64,000 bases of DNA, from contig CAWALL010000002.1 in the NCBI GenBank assembly GCA_963782885.1, positions 372,001-436,000 on the forward strand. Direction: 5' to 3'. The translations under genes and the position numbers were made by a program. The DNA is from DATAOG01 sp963782885. Lineage in GTDB: Bacteria > Pseudomonadota > Alphaproteobacteria > Geminicoccales > Geminicoccaceae. The number at the start of each line of letters is the position of its first letter. Within the stretch, counting starts at the first letter, position 1. Under the pieces are notes generated by a model, which did not search any database, was not told the DNA's origin, and worked only from the letters and a program-made list of their open reading frames with translations. This document shows positions 25,118 through 33,630 of this stretch, piece after piece.

Positions 25118-27064
25118 TCAGCGCGCCATGTAGCCGCTGTGGATCACCTGCCGCGCCGGCGGGCGAATCGACGGCAGCCGAGCCGATGCCGGCTCGTCGT
25201 CATTCCGCTCCACGGTCCGCGCCAACGCCTCCTCCATCCGCCGCCAGTGGCGCTCCTCGAACCGGTCGAGGCCGTAGATCGCGGCCGCGGCCCGGGCGTA
25301 GACTCGGCAGTCGAGGCCCTCGTTGCGCCGGCCCGGCTCCTTCTCCCACGACGCCCGCGGGAAGCCCTTGACGATCCGGGTCACCAGCCGCTCGGCCGTG
25401 AGCTGCTTGAAGTAGTCCTCGCCGTACTGCGGGAAGTGGCAGGCCCCAGGCGGGAAGCTTGCTCCAGCTCCCAGCGCCTCCTCGGTCGGCCACTCGAGCT
25501 TGAGCCACCGATACAGCTCGCCCTTGGCGACCGGCGTGCCGACCGACCAGACCCGCAGACCGCGGCGCTTGCCGCCGGCATCGGCCTTCGACACCGACAG
25601 CAGCAGCGCCGTGTCCCGGTCCCGACCCTTGACCGCGACCACCGTCCTCGGCTGCCGCGCCGCGGCGCCGGCCGGTCCCCAGCTGGCCTGCGGATGCTGC
25701 CGAACCCAGGCATACACGTCCTGGGTGGCATAGCCGGCATCGACGCACATCACCCGGATCGGCAAAGTGTGCCCGGAGGCGTGCGGCCAGTCTCTATCGA
25801 GGAGCGCATCGAGCTTGGCCCAGACCTCGGCCCGCGCGGTGTCGCCCTCGATCACCCGGTAGTCGACCGACCAGCTCTCCTTGCCCCGCCCCCAGGCGAC
25901 CACGTCGATCTCGAGCCGGTCCTTCTGGACGTCCGCGCCGGCGGTCAGGAACAGACCCGGCTCGGGCACGATGCCGATGCGGTAAGTCTCGCGGCGCTCG
26001 TAGAGCCGCTGCCACTCCGGCGCCTCGGCCTCCTCCTCGGACGGCAGCCCCAGCACCGTGTTAACGAAGCCCTTCATCAGGTCGGGCGCCTTCCGGGCCT
26101 GCTCATACATCTCCGCGGCATCTGCCCAACTGAACCACCCGACCGGGCTGTAGAGGCTGGAGAGATGGAAGCCGGCGGTGCGCCCATCGCCCGGTGCGGT
26201 CGGTCGCCACTCGCCGTGCTCCAGCATCCAGGTCTTGTGCCGCTCGCCGATCAGGGTGCCGCAGTGGACGCAGGTGTACTCAGCCTCCCGCGGCCGGCCC
26301 TCGGGCCAGCGGAGGTTCTGAAGCTCCAGCGTCTGCTGCTCATGGCAGTGCGGGCACGGCACGAAGTACCGGCGCTGGTCGCTCTGCCCGTACTCCCGCT
26401 CGATCCGAGACAGGCCCTTGGTCTTGGGCGTCGAGACCAGCAGGATCTTCCGCCGCTGAAAGGTCGCCGATCGCCGCTCCGCGAGCAGGATCGGATCGCC
26501 CTCACCCTCGACGTCGCCCGGGTAGCCGTCGACCTCGTCGAGGAACAAATAGCGCGCCGGCATCGAGCGCAGGCCCACCGCGCTGTTGGCGCCGGTCAGG
26601 ATCAGCACCCCGCCCGGGAACTCCTTGGAGAGCACGGTATTGCCGCTGTCCCGGCTCCGCCGCTCCTGTACCCGCTCCCGGAGCACCTCGCTCTCCTCGA
26701 TCAGCGGGTCGAGGCGCTGCTTGGAGTTGCGCTTGGCCAGCTCGACGGTCGGCGCCACCGCCATCATCGGACCAGGCGCCTGATGGATCACGTACCCAAT
26801 CCAGCAGTTGCCACTTTCCGTAGCGCCGACCTGCGCCCCCTTCATGAACACGACCCGCTGGAACGGCGAGGACGGCGAAAGACAATCCATGATCTCCTTG
26901 AGATACGGCGTGCGTTCGGTCCGCCAGCGTCCGGGCTCGGACGATGCCCGCTGCGACAGGACGCGATAGCGGTCGGCCCACTCCGAGACCGTCAGCAGCG
27001 GGTCGGGCGTGAGGCCGTCCCGCCAGGCGCGCTCGACCGCACCCGCGTCCTCATGATTCTCCAT
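25118..27064 (-). CDS. Terminase large subunit (lambda gpA family)
   Basis: 648 residues. The N-terminal ATPase has VFMKGAQVGATESGNCWIGY (Walker A-like) and RYLFLDEVDGYPGDVEGEGD (Walker B with catalytic Glu). A zinc-ribbon pair, CPHCHEQQ and CVHCG, lies near the middle. The nuclease domain carries AGADVQKDRLEIDVVAWGRG and VMCVDAGYATQDVYAWVRQH acid residues and ends with the conserved NEGLDCRVYARAAAAIYGLD. It cuts concatemers (cos-type in this family) and pumps DNA into the head. Length and motifs are complete. Confidence 0.95.
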   Translation of the reverse strand: MENHEDAGAVERAWRDGLTPDPLLTVSEWADRYRVLSQRASSEPGRWRTERTPYLKEIMDCLSPSSPFQRVVFMKGAQVGATESGNCWIGYVIHQAPGPMMAVAPTVELAKRNSKQRLDPLIEESEVLRERVQERRSRDSGNTVLSKEFPGGVLILTGANSAVGLRSMPARYLFLDEVDGYPGDVEGEGDPILLAERRSATFQRRKILLVSTPKTKGLSRIEREYGQSDQRRYFVPCPHCHEQQTLELQNLRWPEGRPREAEYTCVHCGTLIGERHKTWMLEHGEWRPTAPGDGRTAGFHLSSLYSPVGWFSWADAAEMYEQARKAPDLMKGFVNTVLGLPSEEEAEAPEWQRLYERRETYRIGIVPEPGLFLTAGADVQKDRLEIDVVAWGRGKESWSVDYRVIEGDTARAEVWAKLDALLDRDWPHASGHTLPIRVMCVDAGYATQDVYAWVRQHPQASWGPAGAAARQPRTVVAVKGRDRDTALLLSVSKADAGGKRRGLRVWSVGTPVAKGELYRWLKLEWPTEEALGAGASFPPGACHFPQYGEDYFKQLTAERLVTRIVKGFPRASWEKEPGRRNEGLDCRVYARAAAAIYGLDRFEERHWRRMEEALARTVERNDDEPASARLPSIRPPARQVIHSGYMAR

Positions 27065-27088
27065 CGACCTCCGAGCGGCCGCCGCGCG

Positions 27089-27307
27089 TCAGCCTCGCAG
27101 CGCCACCAGCCCCATCGCGTGGCCAAGGATAACAAGCGCGATTACGAGCAGAGCCGGACCGATCACGGCCTCGAGGGACCTCGCGAGGCGCCAGGGCGGC
27201 AGGTAGCGAATCAGGGTACCCAGCACGGCTTCCGTCTCCCGTTCATTGGCACGATCAGCGCAGGCTCGGTCGAACCTCGGCGAGCTCGGCCAAGTGATCT
27301 CTGACAT
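27089..27307 (-). CDS. Small single-pass membrane protein
   Basis: 72 residues (MSEITWPSSPRFDRACADRA) with one strong hydrophobic segment near the C-terminus (EAVIGPALLVIALVILGHAM). It overlaps the end of the small-terminase gene by about 50 bases in another frame, and ends 25 bases before large terminase begins. No family recognised. It might be a lysis or exclusion protein, but the evidence is only the membrane segment and the packed operon position. Confidence 0.5.
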   Translation of the reverse strand: MSEITWPSSPRFDRACADRANERETEAVLGTLIRYLPPWRLARSLEAVIGPALLVIALVILGHAMGLVALRG

Positions 27308-27833
27308 GGCGCTCGAGCACCGTGTGCAGCCTGTGCGGGTCGAGGTCGAGCTCCGCCGCCATTACCGCCGCCACCCGCGCCGGCCAATTGACCCAGGCGT
27401 CGCGTTCCTCGCGGGCAAGCTTGAACACCTGCGCGACCGCCTTTGCCCTGTCCACCAGCTCACCCTTCATCCGCTGCAGGCGGACCCGGCGTTCCTGGGC
27501 CTTGAGCACCTCGTTCGCGGTGCGCGCCTGCAGGAAGGTCATGTTGCCGGCCGAGACCGGCTCGCCGCTCTCCCGCAACGTCTCGCGGACCGCACCGACG
27601 GCGGCGTCGGGCACCGGCTTCATTGCGGTCCTGACCGGCCTGCGCCGAGGCTGATCCCGACCCGGCGATCGACGCTGCTGGCCCGGGTCGGTGTTGCTCG
27701 ACCAAGCGGCCTGGACCTTCGTCAGGTCCCACGAGCCGTCAGCCTCGCGTCCGATCCGGCCGACTTTCTCGGCCCGGCGGACCGCCGTCTCGCTCACCCC
27801 GAGCTGGCGCGCAAGTTCGCGATTGCTGGTCAT
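27255..27833 (-). CDS. Terminase small subunit-like protein (Nu1-type HTH)
   Basis: 192 residues. The N-terminus MTSNRELARQLGVSETAVRR is a helix-turn-helix, followed by a basic linker (PRRRPVRTAMK) and a helical C-terminal half (LQARTANEVLKAQERRVRLQ, then LVDRAKAVAQVFKLAREERD). This is the architecture of Nu1-like proteins that recognise the packaging site and recruit gpA. It is the first gene of the minus-strand morphogenesis operon. The divergent spacer to 27961 should hold the late promoter. Confidence 0.8.
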   Translation of the reverse strand: MTSNRELARQLGVSETAVRRAEKVGRIGREADGSWDLTKVQAAWSSNTDPGQQRRSPGRDQPRRRPVRTAMKPVPDAAVGAVRETLRESGEPVSAGNMTFLQARTANEVLKAQERRVRLQRMKGELVDRAKAVAQVFKLAREERDAWVNWPARVAAVMAAELDLDPHRLHTVLERHVRDHLAELAEVRPSLR

Positions 27834-28133
27834 GCCCCTCCATACTCAGGTCCGGAAGTCAAGCCCTAAGTCTCTGGTGCACATCGTCTTTCTTGCTTGC
27901 TATTCTCGCGACGAAGAGCGTTCATTGGTTCATCGAAGTTGCCGATGCGGAGCACCAAGATGAGCCCCAGGATGCAAAAGCAGATCGCTAAGTCGAAGGA
28001 GCAAGCGCTCGCCGCCTTCGTGTCCAAGAAGGCCGAGATCGACGAGATGCTCACTCGGCTGCAGGCGCTCAGTGACGATCACTTCAACTACAGCCCCGAC
28101 GACATCACCTGGGATCACGTGGGCACGCTCGGA

Positions 28134-29130
28134 ATGGCTTATCCCTTTAAGTCTGGTGGATCAACATGTGGTAGGAGGCATGGTCGCGCTGGGCGGCGAG
28201 GCCGAGGAGCGAGGCGAACGCGGCCTGGGGCGTGCGCCTTCGGTTGAACCGGAACACGAACTCGTCGAGATAGCGTTGCAGATGGGGTGCCCGCAGCCCG
28301 TGGTAGACGCCGAGCGCCCAGCGTTTGGCGTTGGCGAACACCCGGTGGATCCAGGGCAGCAGCACATGCGCCGCCATCGGCCCGACCACCTTAGGATCGT
28401 GCTTGACCGCCTTGAGGCGCGCGTAGCCCGACCAGCCGTCGCTGACCACCGTGCTGCCGGCGACCACGTTGCCACCGACGAAGCCGCCGAGGGTCGCGGC
28501 CGAATAATCCCGGATCACCGCAAGGCGGGCCCGGCCCGGGCCCCTGCCATGGATCTCGACCGCGCCGGCGATCAAGAGCTTGCCCTGCTCCGAGCGGCCG
28601 GACTGGGGCGTGATCGGGTCGTCCTTGGTGCGCAAGGGGATGCTGGTCTCGTCGACCTCGACCAGGCCGCCAAGCGGCGACCGCTCCGGGTCGACCATCG
28701 CCCGGCGCAGCTTGGCGAGCAGCAGCCAGGCGGTCTTGTAGGAGCCCAAGCCGAGCTGCAGCCACAGCTGCCGCGCCGAGATGCCGTTCCTGTGGGTCGC
28801 TACCAGCCAGGCGGCGAGAAACCAGGTCTTGAGCGGCAGGTGCGAACGGTGCAGCACCGTGCCCGCGGTCGCCGAGGTCTGGCGGTGGCACCGGGCGCAT
28901 TCGATCAGCACCACGCCGCGCCCCAGCTCCCAGCCGTGGTCATGGCCACAAGCGGGGCAGCGAAAGCCGTCCGGCCAGCGTTTCGCCAGCAACCAGCGGG
29001 CGCAGGCCTCGTCATCCGCAAACCGCGCCTCGAACTCACGCAACGACCGCGGAACATCACCTATCACCACGCCCTCCTACCATCGATCATACTACCCGTA
29101 GGGGCAGCCAGATGCAAAGGGATAAGCCGC
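28134..29130 (-). mobile_element. IS1595-family insertion sequence
   Basis: About 997 bp. Inverted ends share GGCTTATCCCTTT (28136-28148, and inverted at 29116-29128). They are flanked by the 8-bp direct repeat CGCTCGGA at 28126-28133 and 29131-29138. Eight-base duplications are characteristic of IS1595. Because the interrupted gene is restored in frame on excision, the target site and borders are secure to within a base or two. Confidence 0.9.
28147..29070 (-). CDS. IS1595-family transposase (ISXO2-like)
   Basis: 307 residues. The N-terminal zinc ribbon is FRCPACGHDHGWELGRGVVL with ECARCHRQTSATAGTVLHRS. The DDE/N domain follows with LVEVDETSIPLRTKDD, TVVSDGWSGYARLK and the terminal FRFNRRRTPQAAFASLLGLA. 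This zinc-binding plus ISXO2-like transposase layout is typical of IS1595. It appears intact. Confidence 0.93.
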   Translation of the reverse strand: MVIGDVPRSLREFEARFADDEACARWLLAKRWPDGFRCPACGHDHGWELGRGVVLIECARCHRQTSATAGTVLHRSHLPLKTWFLAAWLVATHRNGISARQLWLQLGLGSYKTAWLLLAKLRRAMVDPERSPLGGLVEVDETSIPLRTKDDPITPQSGRSEQGKLLIAGAVEIHGRGPGRARLAVIRDYSAATLGGFVGGNVVAGSTVVSDGWSGYARLKAVKHDPKVVGPMAAHVLLPWIHRVFANAKRWALGVYHGLRAPHLQRYLDEFVFRFNRRRTPQAAFASLLGLAAQRDHASYHMLIHQT

Positions 29131-29307
29131 CGCTCGGATACTACGCCGAGATGCTGAAGCGGGTCACCGACCAAGCCTTCAAGGAAGGTGAGTGCGCCGA
29201 GTAAGCGCGCCCCCCGATCTCCCACGCCCCGCCCCGCGCGGCTCCGCCCGCCGGGGCTCAGGGTCGTAGGAGGGCGATGGTGCTCTCCGAAGCGACGGAG
29301 ACCTCTC

Positions 29308-29979
29308 ATGACCAAGCTCAGCGACACCCAGCTCGTGATCCTCGGCGCCGCCGCCCAGCGCGCCGACCTCTCGGTGCTGCCCCTGCCCGATGGCCTCAAG
29401 CTCAAGGGCGGCGCACTCACCAAGGTGATGGACAGCCTCCGCAACCGCGGCCTGATCCGGGTCCTCGATACCGACGGCGGGCCCGAGCGCGTGGTCATCA
29501 CCAGCGAGGGGATGGCCGCGATCGGCGTCGAGCAGGAGGACGACGAGGCGCCGGCGGGCGCCACGGAGCCCGACGCAGCCCCGACGTCGGCCGAGACCGG
29601 TGCCGCGGGCGAGGGCCCGGCCGAAAGCGCAGCGGCCGACGACGCGGCCGCGCCGGCCAAGCGCAAGCCCTCCCGTAAGGGGAAGGCCGAGGCCGAGCCG
29701 CCCGCCGCGGAGCCCGAGGCTCAGCCGACCGGCAAGCCCACGCCCCGCGCCGGCACTAAGCAGGCAAAGATGATCGAGATGCTCAAGCGTCCCGAGGGCG
29801 CCACCGTCGAGCAGATCGCCGTCGCCACCGGCTGGCAGCATCACACGATCCGCGGCGCCATCTCCGGCGCGGTCAAGAAGAAGCTCGGGTTCACGGTCGA
29901 GGCGACCCGCACGCGCGAGGTCGGCCCCAACCAGACCGGCGCCAAAGGCAGCGCGACCACCTACCGGATCGTCGAGTAG
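29308..29979 (+). CDS. DUF3489-family protein
   Basis: 223 residues from ATG 29308. The N-terminus MTKLSDTQLVILGAAAQRAD is a MarR-like winged helix. A long Ala/Pro/Glu-rich linker (about residues 80-150) leads to the conserved DUF3489 block GTKQAKMIEMLKRPEGATVE, then IAVATGWQHHTIRGAISGAV. DUF3489 proteins are frequent neighbours of recombinases and prophages in alphaproteobacteria. I expect DNA binding and regulation; this is inference. It ends just before a GC-rich hairpin. Confidence 0.85.
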   Translation: MTKLSDTQLVILGAAAQRADLSVLPLPDGLKLKGGALTKVMDSLRNRGLIRVLDTDGGPERVVITSEGMAAIGVEQEDDEAPAGATEPDAAPTSAETGAAGEGPAESAAADDAAAPAKRKPSRKGKAEAEPPAAEPEAQPTGKPTPRAGTKQAKMIEMLKRPEGATVEQIAVATGWQHHTIRGAISGAVKKKLGFTVEATRTREVGPNQTGAKGSATTYRIVE

Positions 29980-30005
29980 CCCGACCGACAACCTGCCAAC
30001 GCCTT

Positions 30006-30040
30006 CGCCGCCGCGGCCTCGCGCCCGGCGGCGGTCTTCT
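30006..30040 (+). terminator. Possible intrinsic terminator after the DUF3489 gene
   Basis: CGCCGCCG (30006-30013) pairs with CGGCGGCG (30026-30033) across a 12-base loop, followed by GTCTTCTTG. The T-tract is weak, so termination efficiency is uncertain, but the position 26 bases after the stop codon is right. Confidence 0.4.
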
Positions 30041-30300
30041 TGTGGTCGCTTTGGCCGTCGCCCCAATATCTCTGTCGCCCGGGGAATCCCGGAGCCGCCG
30101 ATGATCGGATCTCCGAGTCCAGCCAAGGGGCTGCGCCCGGCTGGGCTTTGTGGCTTCTCGACCGAAACTTCGTCCGTCGCGGGAACGGAAGGCGCGCGAT
30201 CGGGTTCTTCGACGGGCACCAGCAGCGGTGCTTGCCCTGGCGCCGCGCCCAACCCGCGTCAGGCCCCCAACCCAGACCCACCAGGTACCAGGAACATGGC

Positions 30301-31347
30301 ATGAGCATGCGTTCTGCGCGCGTCGCGACGCGACGCGGCCTCGCCCACGCGCCGCGGCCCGGCACAATGGCGATCGCCCTCGGAGTCGCCGCGGCGCTCG
30401 GCGGGGCGGCTCTTTACAACCGGGCGCGGGCCCGCCGCGCGGAGCGCGACAACCCGCCAGTCGGTCGCTTCCTCGAGTTGGACGGCACGCGGCTGCACTA
30501 CCTGGACGAGGAGGCGGCGGACACTGGCACGACGGACCGGGGCGGTGGCTTCCCGGTCGTGCTCCTCCACGGCAACACCGTCATGGTTGAGGATTGGATC
30601 GTCAGCGGCGTGTTCGACCTCGTTGCGGCCTCGCGCCGGGTGGTGGCTTTCGACCGGCCGGGCTTTGGCTACAGCGAACGGCCCCGCGATCGGTCCTGGA
30701 CCCCGGCAGCGCAGGCGAACTTGCTTCGCGCGGCCTGCCGCCGACTTGGTGTCGAGCGACCGGTCGTGGTCGGCCATTCCTGGGCAACGTTGGTCGCGCT
30801 CACGTGGGCCCTCCAGGCCCCGCAGGAGGTGGCTGGTCTCGTCCTGGTCTCCGGGTATTACTATCCCAGTACGCGGCTCGACGGAGCGCTGGTGACGCCG
30901 GCCGCCGTTCCGGTGCTGGGCGACCTGCTGAACCACACTGTCGCGCCACCGCTCACGCACATGACGCTGCCGGGCACATTGCGCACCATGTTTGCGCCGC
31001 GTTCGGTGCCGGATCGCTTCCCTGACACTTTCCCCAAGAGCCTCATCGCGCGGCCGAAGCAGCTCCGCGCCATGGCCCAGGAGGGTTCGATCATGGTCCC
31101 GGCGGCAGCAGCGCTGCAGCGGCACTACGGCGGATTCAGCTGTCCGTCCGTCGTCGTAACTGGCGACGCCGACTGCGTCGTTGATCCCGGCGACCAGTCC
31201 ATTCGGCTGGCGCACGAGCTGAACAATGCGCAACTGCGGATCGTCCCGGGAGCAGGCCACATGGTCCATCACGCCGCTCCGCGCGAGGTGGTTGAAGCAA
31301 TCGACCGGGTCGCTTCCGGCCACGGGCGGCTGCAGCAATTGGCCTGA
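30301..31347 (+). CDS. Alpha/beta hydrolase with N-terminal membrane anchor
   Basis: 348 residues from ATG 30301. Residues about 20-40 (GTMAIALGVAAALGGAALYN) form a membrane anchor or signal. The hydrolase core has VVLLHGNTVMVEDWIVSG (oxyanion), nucleophile VVVGHSWATLVALTWAL (GHSWA, an unusual last residue for GxSxG), acid TGDADCVVDP and His PGAGHMVHHA. Substrate unknown; the FDRPGFGYSERP block resembles haloalkane dehalogenase/epoxide hydrolase relatives. Chromosomal-type gene, with no phage counterpart I know. Confidence 0.85.
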   Translation: MSMRSARVATRRGLAHAPRPGTMAIALGVAAALGGAALYNRARARRAERDNPPVGRFLELDGTRLHYLDEEAADTGTTDRGGGFPVVLLHGNTVMVEDWIVSGVFDLVAASRRVVAFDRPGFGYSERPRDRSWTPAAQANLLRAACRRLGVERPVVVGHSWATLVALTWALQAPQEVAGLVLVSGYYYPSTRLDGALVTPAAVPVLGDLLNHTVAPPLTHMTLPGTLRTMFAPRSVPDRFPDTFPKSLIARPKQLRAMAQEGSIMVPAAAALQRHYGGFSCPSVVVTGDADCVVDPGDQSIRLAHELNNAQLRIVPGAGHMVHHAAPREVVEAIDRVASGHGRLQQLA

Positions 31348-31643
31348 TGAACTCACGCGAGGGTGCAGGCCTTCCGACGGGGTCGGGACCGCCGATTTTA
31401 TGGAACTCTTGCTCGTACTTCATCCGATCTACTAAAAATTTGTGGTAATGGCCCATCCGCCCAAAAAAACTTCAAGAAGAGGAACCGCCATCACTGGAGA
31501 GCCGTTGACGCAGCCGAGTTACGGGACCGGCCCGGTTCCGGCACCCCTCGCCGCGCGCGCCCGCGCCAAACTGATGGCGTCGCCCGCCCCGCTCCAACCG
31601 CAACGATCGCCCCACCCGGGCATCCCAGCAGAGGTTCACACCG
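31348..31643. other. Spacer, AT-richer, probable promoter region
   Basis: 296 bases. An open plus-strand frame from 31448 (MAHPPKKTSRRGTAI) runs into the next gene out of frame and looks non-coding beyond its first 20 codons. The segment around 31425-31475 is notably AT-rich for this window, and could hold the promoter for the membrane protein at 31644. Confidence 0.35.
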
Positions 31644-32579
31644 TTGACCCAGTACACCGAAACCACCGCGCCCGCGCACGATCCATCCGGCGTGCATGCC
31701 ACCGCAACCCGTAGCCGCCCCACCATCGACGACGACGCCCACACCATCATGATCAATCGTGTCGCGTGGGGCGCGATCTTCGCCGGCGTGGTCGTCGCGC
31801 TGGTCGTCCAGGTACTTTTGACGATGCTCGGCGCCGGGATCGGGATGGCCACGCTCGACCCGGCGAGCGCAGACAACCCGGCCCCCACGACCTTCTCGGT
31901 CAGCGCCGCCGTCTGGTGGGTCGTCTCGGGCATCATTGCCGCGTTCGCCGGCGGCTACATCGCCGCCCGGATGTCCGGCCGCACCGTGCCGACTACAGGC
32001 GCCCTCCACGGCCTGACGACCTGGGCGTTCACGACGCTCGTGGTCCTCTATCTGCTGACGACCACGGCCGGCAGCTTGGTCGGCGGCGTCTTCAGCGGCG
32101 TCGCCAGCGCGATCGGCGGCGTCGGCCAGACCGTCGCCCAGTCGGCGGCGCCGATGCTCGAGAACGCCAACCCGCTCGATGCGATCGAGCGTCAGGTGCG
32201 CGCCACCGGCACCGATCCGGAGGCCCTCAACAACGCCGCGGTCAACTCGATCCGGCAGCTGCTGACGGGCGATGCCGCCAACGCCGACCAGGCCCGCCAG
32301 CAAGCGGCCCAGGCCCTGGCCCAGGCCCGCAACATCCCGCTCGAGGAGGCGCGCCAGCAGGTGGCGGCGTTCGAGCAGGAGTACAGGCAGACGGTCGATC
32401 AGGCCAAGCAGGCCGCGACCGAAGCCGCGGACACCGCCGCCTCGGCGATCTCGACCGGCGCGCTGGTGGCCTTCGTCGCGCTCGTGTTGGGCGCGATCGC
32501 CGGCTGGTTCGGCGGCCGCTCGGGCGTCGTGCATCCGGTGTTCGCGGACGGCGTGATGCCACGCCGCCGCCTGGCCTGA
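31644..32579 (+). CDS. Multi-pass membrane protein (often annotated PhnA-like)
   Basis: 311 residues. Hydrophobic segments lie at about 41-65 (WGAIFAGVVVALVVQVLLTM), 90-110 (WWVVSGIIAAFAGGYIAARM), 122-145 and 275-300 (GALVAFVALVLGAIAGWFGG). Between them is a long soluble helical region rich in Gln and Ala (ADQARQQAAQALAQARNIPL) that could form a coiled coil. Proteins of this layout are common in Rhizobiales and relatives, usually labelled PhnA-like, although no link with phosphonate use is established. Function unknown. Confidence 0.72.
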   Translation: MTQYTETTAPAHDPSGVHATATRSRPTIDDDAHTIMINRVAWGAIFAGVVVALVVQVLLTMLGAGIGMATLDPASADNPAPTTFSVSAAVWWVVSGIIAAFAGGYIAARMSGRTVPTTGALHGLTTWAFTTLVVLYLLTTTAGSLVGGVFSGVASAIGGVGQTVAQSAAPMLENANPLDAIERQVRATGTDPEALNNAAVNSIRQLLTGDAANADQARQQAAQALAQARNIPLEEARQQVAAFEQEYRQTVDQAKQAATEAADTAASAISTGALVAFVALVLGAIAGWFGGRSGVVHPVFADGVMPRRRLA

Positions 32580-32690
32580 GCCATGATGCGACCCCTGCCG
32601 ATGGGGCAGGCTGCCCGCGACGGGCGACCCGGGGAGACATCCTTGGGTCGCCTGCGGCGCTTCCGCTACAACCGATTGAAGGAGATCCCC

Positions 32691-32885
32691 ATGCGCAATC
32701 CTTGGATGAGTCTCTGGCTGAGCGCCGCCAATAGCTGGGCCGGCGCAGCGCGAGGCTTCTGGACAGCGGAGATGCACCGCCAGCAGACCGCCATGGCCGA
32801 CGAAATGGTGCGTCAGACCATCGACTTCTGGACCCGGACCTGGATCGCGCCGATCGCCGGCCCCAAGCCGAAGCGTCGCCGCTGA
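32691..32885 (+). CDS. Small amphipathic protein (64 residues)
   Basis: MRNPWMSLWLSAANSWAGAA begins at ATG 32691 after AAGGAGATCCCC, a strong ribosome site that decides this start over longer alternatives. It is Trp-rich with a basic tail (KPKRRR). The spacing of W, F and A residues suggests an amphipathic helix. I do not recognise a family; phasin-like or membrane-associated small proteins look similar. It follows the membrane protein by 111 bp and may be in its operon. Confidence 0.6.
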   Translation: MRNPWMSLWLSAANSWAGAARGFWTAEMHRQQTAMADEMVRQTIDFWTRTWIAPIAGPKPKRRR

Positions 32886-33033
32886 CTGCGAAACTACCAG
32901 CACCAGGCTCGACCGGGCCATTCCCACGCCATGATCATCCAGGAGAACGGCACCGCCGACGGCAGCGCGCGCGCCATATCCGCTCGAGAGTCTGTCCGAG
33001 TGGCGCGTCGACGCGCTGGTTCACGTCGTTGGC

Positions 33034-33612
33034 GTGACCCTTGGCATCGCTGCCTGCCTCACCCTCGCGATCGTGGCACCGCCGAGTGCGGAGTTCCCCG
33101 TGCTCGTGAGCCTCGCGGTCTACGGTGCGGGGCTGCTCGCCATGCTGGGATGCTCGGCCGTCCACAACATTGCAGGGCATGATCCAGCGAGGGCGTTCTG
33201 GCGTCGGCTCGATCATGCTGCCATCTTCATGATGATCGCCGGGACCTACACGCCGTTTGCCGCGATCGCGATCGGCGGCCCCTTGGGCCTCGGCCTGTTG
33301 GTCTTCGTCTGGACGGTGGCCTTGGCAGGGATGGCGCTCAAGCTGCTCCACCCGGGTTGGTTGGAGACGCTGTCGATCGCCGCCTACCTTCTGCTCGGCT
33401 GGACCGTCCTAGTGGCGATCGATCGCCTGATCGCCGCGGTCTCGCTGCGAACGCTGGTCCTGCTCGTCGCCGGAGGCCTCCTCTACAGCGTCGGCGTCAT
33501 GTTCTATCGTTGGGACGGATTGCCCTACAACAGGGCGATCTGGCACGGGTTCGTGCTGATCGCCGCCGCGTGCCAATACGTCGCGGTGCTGGACGTCATC
33601 ACGAGCAGCTGA
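33034..33612 (+). CDS. Hemolysin III / TrhA-family membrane protein, 5' end doubtful
   Basis: The annotated frame starts at GTG 33034, but coding sense extends upstream (YPLESLSEWRVDALVHVVGV), where no start exists in frame. ATG 32931 lies in another frame (MIIQENGTADGSARA). A single-base loss in the GCGCGCGC run near 32966-32973 would join them into a normal N-terminus, so this may be a frameshifted gene. Seven hydrophobic segments, HNIAGHDPARAFWRRLDHAA and the terminal RAIWHGFVLIAAACQYVAVL with the metal-binding His are typical of the family. Confidence 0.78.
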   Translation: MTLGIAACLTLAIVAPPSAEFPVLVSLAVYGAGLLAMLGCSAVHNIAGHDPARAFWRRLDHAAIFMMIAGTYTPFAAIAIGGPLGLGLLVFVWTVALAGMALKLLHPGWLETLSIAAYLLLGWTVLVAIDRLIAAVSLRTLVLLVAGGLLYSVGVMFYRWDGLPYNRAIWHGFVLIAAACQYVAVLDVITSS

Positions 33613-33630
33613 CAAGCATCTCGATGTCCG

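Larger units (their letters stand above)
27961..29204 (+). pseudogene. Small conserved helical protein split by IS1595
   Basis: Bases 27961-28133 encode MSPRMQKQIAKSKEQALAAF through DDITWDHVGTLG. After removing the IS and one 8-bp duplication, the frame continues perfectly at 29139 with YYAEMLKRVTDQAFKEGECA and stops at TAA 29202-29204. The rebuilt protein is about 79 residues, a helical protein ending in a motif common to small alphaproteobacterial accessory proteins. Function unknown. It faces away from the morphogenesis operon. Confidence 0.82.

Noticed and set aside
24944..27304. Long plus-strand open frame (786 codons)
   Set aside because: Antisense shadow of the large terminase gene; high GC leaves shadow frames open.
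31448..31714. Plus-strand ORF starting MAHPPKKTSRR
   Set aside because: Runs into the membrane-protein gene out of frame and has non-coding composition after its first codons.
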